From: Haloactinopolyspora alba
GTDB lineage: Bacteria > Actinomycetota > Actinomycetes > Jiangellales > Jiangellaceae
Assembly: GCF_003014555.1 (NCBI RefSeq)
Contig: NZ_PYGE01000019.1
Location: 34,690 to 98,689 of the forward strand
DNA length: 64,000 bases
Direction: 5' to 3'
Shown here: one piece after another, positions 58,466 to 64,000 of the stretch
Layout of the letters: every line of letters begins with the position of its first letter
Position numbering within the stretch: position 1 is the first letter of the stretch
Notes under the pieces: model-generated
Told to the model about the DNA's origin: nothing
What the model saw: only the letters and a program-made list of their open reading frames with translations
Databases searched by the model: none
Made by a program: the position numbers and the translations under genes

Positions 58466-59692
58466 GTGACAGTTCCTGCCGCGGTGTCTGCTGATGCGGT
58501 GGCGCGAGGGGCGGGTGCCCGGCTGGAGGCAGAGTTGAAGAGCCCTGACATGTCCCGCGGTCCTCGTCTGGCCGCCCACGGAGCCGTTTCCACATCGCTG
58601 TCGCTATGCAGCGATCGCAGACTGGGCGAGCTCGTGGACGCTGCCCCGCCGATCGGTTCCGGCATCGGTGGGAAGACCGTCCTGCTGGAGATCGAAGGAA
58701 CCTCGGTCTTCGTCAAGCAGGTGCGTCTTACCGATCTTGAGCGACGGCCGGAGAACGTTCGCTCCACGGCGAATCTGTTCGGACTGCCGGCCTTCTGCCA
58801 CTTCGGCGTCGGCAGCATCGGCGGCCCAGGGTTCGGAGCCTGGCGGGAGTTGGACGTGCACATCATGACGACGAACTGGGTGATCGCGGGAGAGCACGAG
58901 GGTTTCCCCTTGATGTACCACTGGCGGGTGCTACCAGACCGTGGCCAGCCACTTCCCGAGGAACTGGCCGATGTGGAACGAGCTGTCGCCTACTGGGGAG
59001 GCGGATCGGGAGTACGCCGCCGGATCGAGGCTCTGCAGCAGTCCTCGGCGAGCCTCATGCTGTTCCTGGAGTACATCCCGCAGAACCTGCACGACTGGCT
59101 GGGTGTCCAGATCGGCGCCGGTGACGAGGTCGCAGAGCGGGCCTGCGCCATGGTGGACAGCGAGCTGAAAGCTGGCATCTCGTTCATGAACGCCTGCGGG
59201 CTGCTGCACTTCGACGCCCACTTCGAGAACATCCTGACTGACGGCAGGCGGCTCTTCTTCGCCGACTACGGCCTCGCGATCTCCTCCCGCTTCGAGCTCA
59301 CACAGGGCAAGGCCGACTTTTTCGACGAACACCGCAGCTACGACCGGTGCTACGCCGCCACGCACCTGGTGAACTGGCTGGCCGTCGCTCTGTACGGGTA
59401 CGGACCGGACGAACGCAAGGCGTTTGTGCGCTCCTGCGCCCAGGGGGTGTCCCCGGAGGGAGTTCCAGCGGCGGTCGCGGCAGTTCTGGTCCGTGACGCG
59501 CCGGTCGCCGCAGTGGTGGGGGACTTCTATCGCCGATTCCAACGGGAGAGCCGGGCAACGCCCTACCCGGTGGAGGCGATCCGCCTGATCGGACAGCAGG
59601 ACGGCTCGCCTGACGTCTCGACGGGATCGTCGGGAGGAAAGCCGCGCGACTGGTGCACAGACTCAGACTCGCGGGCTCACTTGAGCATGTGA
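58466..59692 (+). CDS. Kinase-like protein of unknown function
   Basis: A 408-residue protein with a kinase-type catalytic core. LHFDAHFENIL (His248, Asp250, Asn255) matches the catalytic loop H-x-D-x(4)-N, and FADYGLAIS (Asp267) stands for the DFG motif with Tyr in place of Phe. SVFVKQVRLTDLE carries a Lys suited to bind ATP phosphates. N-terminal to it is a stretch GSGIGGKTVLLEIEGT, a possible glycine-rich loop. There is no membrane helix. It is like APH or lipopolysaccharide-kinase-type proteins found in actinomycetes; the substrate is unknown. GTG 58466 is used with GAGAGG upstream; ATG 58550 is an alternative. The region is somewhat less GC-rich than its neighbours. Confidence 0.68.
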   Translation: MTVPAAVSADAVARGAGARLEAELKSPDMSRGPRLAAHGAVSTSLSLCSDRRLGELVDAAPPIGSGIGGKTVLLEIEGTSVFVKQVRLTDLERRPENVRSTANLFGLPAFCHFGVGSIGGPGFGAWRELDVHIMTTNWVIAGEHEGFPLMYHWRVLPDRGQPLPEELADVERAVAYWGGGSGVRRRIEALQQSSASLMLFLEYIPQNLHDWLGVQIGAGDEVAERACAMVDSELKAGISFMNACGLLHFDAHFENILTDGRRLFFADYGLAISSRFELTQGKADFFDEHRSYDRCYAATHLVNWLAVALYGYGPDERKAFVRSCAQGVSPEGVPAAVAAVLVRDAPVAAVVGDFYRRFQRESRATPYPVEAIRLIGQQDGSPDVSTGSSGGKPRDWCTDSDSRAHLSM

Positions 59693-59726
59693 GGAGGAAG
59701 TTTGGACCGGGTTCGCAGGACAGGCC

Positions 59727-59957
59727 CTACAGCGTCGGGCGGACCCGCAGGATCTTGCGGCGCAGGACCACCCGGCGCGAGCCGTCGGGATCGAGCCGGA
59801 CCCGGTCGAGCTCCCAGTGGCCGTACTCGGCCTGATCGGTGAGCAGCCGCCGCGCGGCACCGCGTGAGGTGGTGCGCGGCAGGTTGATCTGGCAGAACTC
59901 GTACTCGGCGGCTTGGGCGGCCCTGGATGCTGGACTCTTCGGCACCGACCACGTCAT
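59727..59957 (-). CDS. DUF5703 family protein
   Basis: A 76-residue protein. The core EYEFCQINLPRTTSRGAARR and the following LLTDQAEYGHWELDRVRLDPDGSRRVVLRRKILRVR match DUF5703, a small actinobacterial family of unknown function. It is beta-rich and basic. I chose the ATG at 59957; an ATG at 59963 adds two residues. Its promoter region lies close to the divergent gene at 60000. Confidence 0.75.
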   Translation of the reverse strand: MTWSVPKSPASRAAQAAEYEFCQINLPRTTSRGAARRLLTDQAEYGHWELDRVRLDPDGSRRVVLRRKILRVRPTL

Positions 59958-59999
59958 CTGCATATCGTGCCACGGCCGGAAACGGTACGGTCTTCGGAT

Positions 60000-60617
60000 G
60001 TGACGACGTCTGCGAACGACAACGAACGACTCCAAGCGGCACTCGACGATCTGACCGACGCACTCGAAGCGCATCTGCAGGCGGTCCTCGGACGGAGCGG
60101 TGAAGCCGACACCGCCGTCCAATCCGCCTACACCGCGCTGCGCCAGGCCGCCGAGCGATACGACGACCTGCTGTTCGACCTGCGCGACGAGGTGACGCCG
60201 TGGGAGTTCCCGGAAGGCCCGCCGACCGGCCTCGAGTACGAGGATGACGGCGCGGTGCCGGGAACGGTCGGTGTGCTGGTCCGGCGCGACTACACCATCG
60301 GCGACGGCGACGCGCTGCTCGGCGCCGGCCGCGAGGCCTACGGCGAGCTCTATCCGGACGACCCGATGGAGTCCGCCGTCGCCGACGTGTCACACCCCGG
60401 CCGGGCGCTCTACCAGATGCTGCACGCCTACGGCGTCGACGGCTTCGACGAGCGCGCCGAGGACGCGGGGCTGAGCCCGCGCGGCGGAACGGTGTGGGTG
60501 CAGGCGCTGCCCGAGAGCGACAGCGAGAGCCTGACCGACGACCCCTTCGGTGTCGCGGACGAGAACCTGCTCGTTTACCGGGTGGACGAGATCATCCACA
60601 CCGAGGAGCCCGGCTGA
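60000..60617 (+). CDS. Conserved hypothetical acidic protein
   Basis: A 205-residue acidic soluble protein. The N-terminal 70 residues are a helical segment (DNERLQAALDDLTDALEAHLQAVLGRSGEADTAVQSAYTALRQAAERYDDLLFDLRDEV). The C-terminal part is beta-rich and has GTVGVLVRRDYTIGDGDALLGAGREAY and DENLLVYRVDEIIHTEEPG. No metal or catalytic motif is visible. Similar proteins occur in actinomycetes with no assigned role. The GTG start is chosen because the upstream frame is Arg-rich and belongs to the DUF5703 gene on the other strand. It converges with the aldo/keto reductase. Confidence 0.65.
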   Translation: MTTSANDNERLQAALDDLTDALEAHLQAVLGRSGEADTAVQSAYTALRQAAERYDDLLFDLRDEVTPWEFPEGPPTGLEYEDDGAVPGTVGVLVRRDYTIGDGDALLGAGREAYGELYPDDPMESAVADVSHPGRALYQMLHAYGVDGFDERAEDAGLSPRGGTVWVQALPESDSESLTDDPFGVADENLLVYRVDEIIHTEEPG

Positions 60618-60636
60618 CACCAGCCGCGACGCCGGT

Positions 60637-61611
60637 CTACGGCATCCGTTCGGGATAGCCGAGCGGGACCGCGGAGACCTCGTCCAGCGCGGCGCGGATC
60701 TCGTCCGGCAGCACGAGATCGTCGGAGCCCAGCACGTCGCGCAGCTGCGCCGCCGTGCGGGCGCCGACGACGGCGGCGCCCACCGCGGGTCGGTCACGGG
60801 TCCACGCCAGCGCGACCTCCAGCGGCAGCGCCCCCAGGCCCTCGGCGGCGGTGCACACCGCGTCGACGACGTGGCGCGACCTGTCGTCGAGGTACGGGTC
60901 GACGAACGGCGCGAGGTGACTCGTGGCGCCGCGCGAGTCGGCGGGGGTGCCACCGCGGTACTTCCCGGTGAGCACACCGCGGCCGAGTGGCGACCACGCC
61001 AGCACACCCAGCCCGAGCCGCCCCGCGGCCGGCAGGGCCTCGCGTTCGGCTCCCCGCTGCAGCAGCGAGTACTCCACCTGGGTGGCGGTCAGCGGGACAC
61101 GGGCGGCGCCGGAGCGCTGGTGCACCGCCGCCGCGGCCGTCTGCCAGCCGGAGTAGTTGGACACCCCGACGTAGCGGGCGCGCCCGGAGGTGACCGCGTG
61201 GTCCAGTGCACTGAACGTCTCGTCCATCGGGGCGTCGTCGCTCCATGCCTGGACCTGCCACAGATCGACGTAGTCGAGGTCCATCCGGTCGAGCGAGTCG
61301 TCCAGCTGGTCGAGCAGCGCCTTCCGGGACACGTCGACGCGCCGTTCGCCGCGGCGGACGGCGATACCGGCCTTGGTGGCGATCGCGACATCGGCACGGG
61401 CCACGGAGTTGTCGAGCAGCGCGCCGACCAGGCGTTCGCTGTCGCCGTCGCCGTACGACGCCGCGGTGTCGATCAGTGTGCCACCGGCCTCGGCGTACGC
61501 GAGCAACTGGTCGCGGGCCTCGTGCTGGTCGGTGTCGCGGCCCCACGTCATCGTGCCCAGTGCCAGGCACGACACCCACAGGCCGCTGTCGCCGAGTCGT
61601 CGCTGTTCCAC
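60637..61611 (-). CDS. Aldo/keto reductase
   Basis: A 324-residue TIM-barrel reductase. The start EQRRLGDSGLWVSCLALGTMTWG is the family opening; the catalytic tetrad is met by Asp in GTLIDTAASYGDGDSE (with Tyr), Lys in VAIATKAGI and the following W-Q-V-Q (a His is usual here, and the replaced residue is Gln). YVGVSNYSGWQTAAA and LAWSPLGRGVLTGKYR are standard, and the last motif for NADPH binding is GAAVVGARTAAQLRD. It probably reduces small aldehydes or ketones. A -10-like TACTGT (61624-61619) places the transcript start near the GTG, so it may be leaderless. Confidence 0.85.
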   Translation of the reverse strand: MEQRRLGDSGLWVSCLALGTMTWGRDTDQHEARDQLLAYAEAGGTLIDTAASYGDGDSERLVGALLDNSVARADVAIATKAGIAVRRGERRVDVSRKALLDQLDDSLDRMDLDYVDLWQVQAWSDDAPMDETFSALDHAVTSGRARYVGVSNYSGWQTAAAAVHQRSGAARVPLTATQVEYSLLQRGAEREALPAAGRLGLGVLAWSPLGRGVLTGKYRGGTPADSRGATSHLAPFVDPYLDDRSRHVVDAVCTAAEGLGALPLEVALAWTRDRPAVGAAVVGARTAAQLRDVLGSDDLVLPDEIRAALDEVSAVPLGYPERMP

Positions 61612-61714
61612 GGGCGCGACAGTACCTGGTGCGGACGGCGTGCAGCGCCGCGACGCGCAGCCGGTAGAGTCCGCCAGGGCTGGTGTGCGTGCGAGGCGAG
61701 ATGAGGTGCGACGG

Positions 61715-62764
61715 ATGCGGCTGGGGCTCAACCTCGGCTACTGGGGCGGGACGAGCGACGGGGACAACGTCGCGCTGGCGCAGGAGGCGGACCGGCTCGG
61801 CTACTCGTCGGTGTGGGCCGCCGAGGCGTACGGTTCCGACGCACCCACCGTGCTGTCGTGGGTGGCCGCGCGGACCGAGCGCATCGACGTCGGCAGCGCG
61901 GTGATGCAGATCCCGGCCCGCACGCCGGCGACCACGGCCATGACCGCCGCCACCCTGGACGGCCTGTCGGGCGGCCGGTTCCGGCTCGGCCTCGGCGTGT
62001 CCGGCCCGCAGGTCTCCGAAGGGTGGCACGGCGTCCGGTTCGACCGGCCGCTGGCGCGCACCCGCGAGTACGTCGACGTCGTCCGGACCGCCCTGAGCCG
62101 GCAGAAGCTGCGCTACGACGGCGCCCACTGGACGCTGCCGCTACCGGACGGGCCGGGCAAGGCGCTGCAGCTGACCGTCCAGCCGGCACGCGAGCGGATC
62201 CCGGTCTACCTGGCCGCCATCGGGCCGAAGAACCTCGAACTGACCGGCGAGATCGCCGACGGGCTGCTGAGTGTCTTCTTCGCGCCCGAGCACTCCTCCG
62301 ACACGCTCGACCGGGTGCGTGCCGGCCGGGAACGTGCCGGACTCGACATGGACGGCTTCGACGTCGTCCCGACGGTGCCGGTGGTCATCGGTGACGACGT
62401 GGAGGCGTGTGCCGACGCGGTTCGCGGCTACACGGCGCTGTACCTCGGCGGGATGGGCAGCAGGGAACAGAACTTCTACAACCGCCTCGCCGTCCGGATG
62501 GGCTACGGCGACGCGGCCGCGCGCGTGCAGGACGAGTTCCTCGAGCGCCGCTACCGCGCCGCGGCCGCGGCCGTGCCCACCGAGTTCATCGACCGGACCG
62601 CGCTGATCGGCCCGATCGGGCGGGTGCGCGAGCGGCTGCACGCCTACGCCGACGCCGGAGTCGGCACCCTCGCCGTCGGGCTGTTCAGCGGCGAGCTGGA
62701 CGAGCGGGTGGCCGGGCTGCGGGCGCTGAGTGAGGCGCTGGACGGCGCCGGGCTGGCGTCCTGA
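61715..62764 (+). CDS. LLM class F420-dependent oxidoreductase
   Basis: A 349-residue luciferase-like enzyme. MRLGLNLGYWGG at the start, LGYSSVWAAEAYGSDAPTVLSWVAARTERIDVGSAVMQIPARTPATTAMTAATLDGLSGGRFRLGLG is the classical F420-binding barrel sequence, and GPQVSEGWHGVRFDRPLARTREYVDVV follows. Such enzymes use the deazaflavin F420 in actinomycetes to oxidise or reduce diverse substrates. The substrate is unknown. The ATG stands next to a poor site. The uppP gene follows with a 2-bp gap, so the two are probably transcribed together. Confidence 0.9.
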   Translation: MRLGLNLGYWGGTSDGDNVALAQEADRLGYSSVWAAEAYGSDAPTVLSWVAARTERIDVGSAVMQIPARTPATTAMTAATLDGLSGGRFRLGLGVSGPQVSEGWHGVRFDRPLARTREYVDVVRTALSRQKLRYDGAHWTLPLPDGPGKALQLTVQPARERIPVYLAAIGPKNLELTGEIADGLLSVFFAPEHSSDTLDRVRAGRERAGLDMDGFDVVPTVPVVIGDDVEACADAVRGYTALYLGGMGSREQNFYNRLAVRMGYGDAAARVQDEFLERRYRAAAAAVPTEFIDRTALIGPIGRVRERLHAYADAGVGTLAVGLFSGELDERVAGLRALSEALDGAGLAS

Positions 62765-62766
62765 GC

Positions 62767-63633
62767 ATGGAATGGCTCGAAGCGGCCGTCCTCGGTGTGC
62801 TGCAAGGACTGACCGAGTTCCTGCCGATCTCGTCCAGCGCGCACCTGCGCATCGTCCCGGAGATGTTCGGGTGGGAGGACCCCGGCGCCGCGTTCACCGC
62901 GGTCAGCCAGATCGGTACCGAGACGGCCGTCATCCTGTACTTCGCCCGCGACATCGGGCGGATCATCGACGCCTGGTTCCGGTCGCTGTTCGTGCGCCGT
63001 TCCCGCGACGGCGCCGAGCTGCGTCGCGGGCGCCGGCGGCGCGGCTACGATCCGCAGGACGCGCGGATGGGCTGGTTCGTGATCATCGGCACGGTGCCGA
63101 TCGTGGTCGCCGGGCTGTCGTTCGAGGACGTCATCGAGAACGACTTCCGCTCGCTGTGGATCATCGGGACCACGCTGGTGACGCTGGGGATCGTGCTCGG
63201 CATCGCCGACCGGGTGGGGCGCCGGGAACGGACCGGCGCCGATCTGCGTTATCGCGACGCGATCGCCATCGGCGCGGCGCAGGCGCTGGCACTGATTCCG
63301 GGCGTGTCCCGGTCCGGTGCGTCCATCAGCATGGGCCTGCTCCTCGGCCTCGACCGGCCCACGGCCGCACGGTTCGCGTTCCTGCTGGCCATCCCGGCCG
63401 TGCTCGGCGCGGGGATCTACGAGTGGCCGAGCGCGATGGAGGAGGGTTCGGTGTACGGCACCGGGCCCACCATCCTGGCAACGGTGATCTCGTTCGCGGT
63501 GGCTCTGGGGGTCATCTCGTGGCTGTTCCGCTGGCTGGAGCGCCACTCGTACGCGCCGTTCGTCGGCTGGCGCATCGCGATCGGCTCGTTCACGCTGCTG
63601 ATGCTGGCGACAGGGGTGTGGAACGCGACCTGA
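62767..63633 (+). CDS. uppP: Undecaprenyl-diphosphate phosphatase
   Basis: A 288-residue membrane protein with about eight helices. The active-site motifs are present: GLTEFLPISSSAHL near the N-terminus (Glu and Ser), and PGVSRSGASISMGLLLGLDRPTAARFAF with the conserved Arg and Ser. A cytoplasmic loop of about 25 Arg-rich residues lies in between. UppP removes a phosphate from undecaprenyl diphosphate so the carrier can be reused for cell wall synthesis; extra copies give bacitracin resistance. It starts 2 bp after the LLM gene. Confidence 0.95.
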   Translation: MEWLEAAVLGVLQGLTEFLPISSSAHLRIVPEMFGWEDPGAAFTAVSQIGTETAVILYFARDIGRIIDAWFRSLFVRRSRDGAELRRGRRRRGYDPQDARMGWFVIIGTVPIVVAGLSFEDVIENDFRSLWIIGTTLVTLGIVLGIADRVGRRERTGADLRYRDAIAIGAAQALALIPGVSRSGASISMGLLLGLDRPTAARFAFLLAIPAVLGAGIYEWPSAMEEGSVYGTGPTILATVISFAVALGVISWLFRWLERHSYAPFVGWRIAIGSFTLLMLATGVWNAT

Positions 63634-64000
63634 CGGTGCCGGCCGGCGCGCACGCAGGTGCGGAGTGGTTGCCGCAGGACCATCCGCGAGCCGATGGAGG
63701 CCGACCCGGAAGGCTGGGCCGACTACCTGGCAGAGGTCGACGGACCAACCAGATGGCGGCACTTGTGGACAGTCAGCCCCAGCGCGCTCTCCGCGGCTTG
63801 GCGAGGCTGCAGACGGACCATGTGTCAGCTCGCTGGTGCGGTGACGGCGAGAACGCTGTCACCGCACCAGCGGCCGCAAAGGCACCCCTTGCGTTGTTCG
63901 TAGGTGCAGCGCACAGGCACAGCGGTCGTGGACCTGGAGACGATCCGCTCGAGCGGACGTCGATGCCCGCCGACGTCACCGAGGGCGCCGGAGGTACGTA
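63634..64000. other. Gap without confident gene
   Basis: A plus-strand frame from an ATG at 63694 reads MEADPEGWADYLAEVDGPTR and then loses any protein-like pattern before a stop at 63903; a minus-strand frame (63773-63979) is also short and weak. The first may be the decayed end of a small antitoxin-like protein. The last 100 bases run into the window edge and show nothing more. Confidence 0.35.
63831..63872. terminator. Long hairpin downstream of uppP
   Basis: CGCTGGTGCGGTGAC (63831-63845) pairs perfectly over 15 bases with GTCACCGCACCAGCG (63858-63872), with a 12-base loop. There is no T-run on either side. It may end the LLM-uppP transcript or serve a gene beyond the window. Confidence 0.65.

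Overview
The window reads as chromosomal DNA of a high-GC actinomycete. Third codon positions are almost all G or C, GTG starts and ATGA/GTGA overlaps are common, several genes look leaderless, and the families are typical of the phylum: SigE-family ECF sigma, SorC and LacI sugar operons without their own ATPase, DUF222 HNH endonuclease, DUF5703, an LPXTG surface protein and a leader-peptide attenuator. The genus cannot be fixed from the sequence. No phage, insertion sequence, CRISPR array, rRNA or replication origin was seen.

Layout. 1-6.8 kb: NfeD/SPFH membrane pair, a TauE-like permease, a SpoU/TrmH RNA methyltransferase, Ku, a Nudix-NYN protein and two membrane proteins. 6.8-8.5 kb: tRNA-Leu(GAG), then an ECF sigma factor with its membrane partner. 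8.5-14.2 kb: a redox cluster of WrbA, MarR, an unusual NhaA-DsbA-cNMP-glutaredoxin-like fusion, a flavin monooxygenase and an FMN reductase, with similar dyads upstream of both halves. 14.4-19.6 kb: mixed small genes, including a TauE permease with a dyad over its promoter and a Cys-rich small protein under a MerR-type promoter. 19.6-21.3 kb: a divergent methionyl-tRNA synthetase preceded by a leaderless peptide with tandem Met codons and two hairpins. 21.5-21.7 kb: a 26-residue amphipathic peptide gene with its own ribosome site and terminator.

21.7-28.5 kb: HAD 5'-nucleotidase and a polyol-type ABC importer/dehydrogenase operon facing a SorC regulator. 28.5-36.4 kb: secreted endonuclease/phosphatase-like protein, an HTH-NB-ARC-TPR regulator, a Tat-exported protein, an ArsR-like regulator, DUF222 HNH and a VOC protein. 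36.4-44.4 kb: a single operon of LacI, binding protein, two permeases, YicI-type alpha-xylosidase and GH1 beta-glucosidase, which together suggest uptake and breakdown of xylose-capped glucosides such as xyloglucan fragments.

44.6-55.1 kb: two NarL-type two-component systems, an MMPL exporter, a YCII-GNAT fusion and an ABC-2 exporter beside the second kinase. 55.1-64 kb: M20 peptidase, a sortase-anchored protein with three nearly identical repeats, a kinase-like protein, DUF5703, an aldo/keto reductase, an F420-type LLM oxidoreductase and UppP. The best candidates for new biology are the metG leader, the NhaA fusion with its operators, the small peptide gene and the orphan MerR-type promoter.
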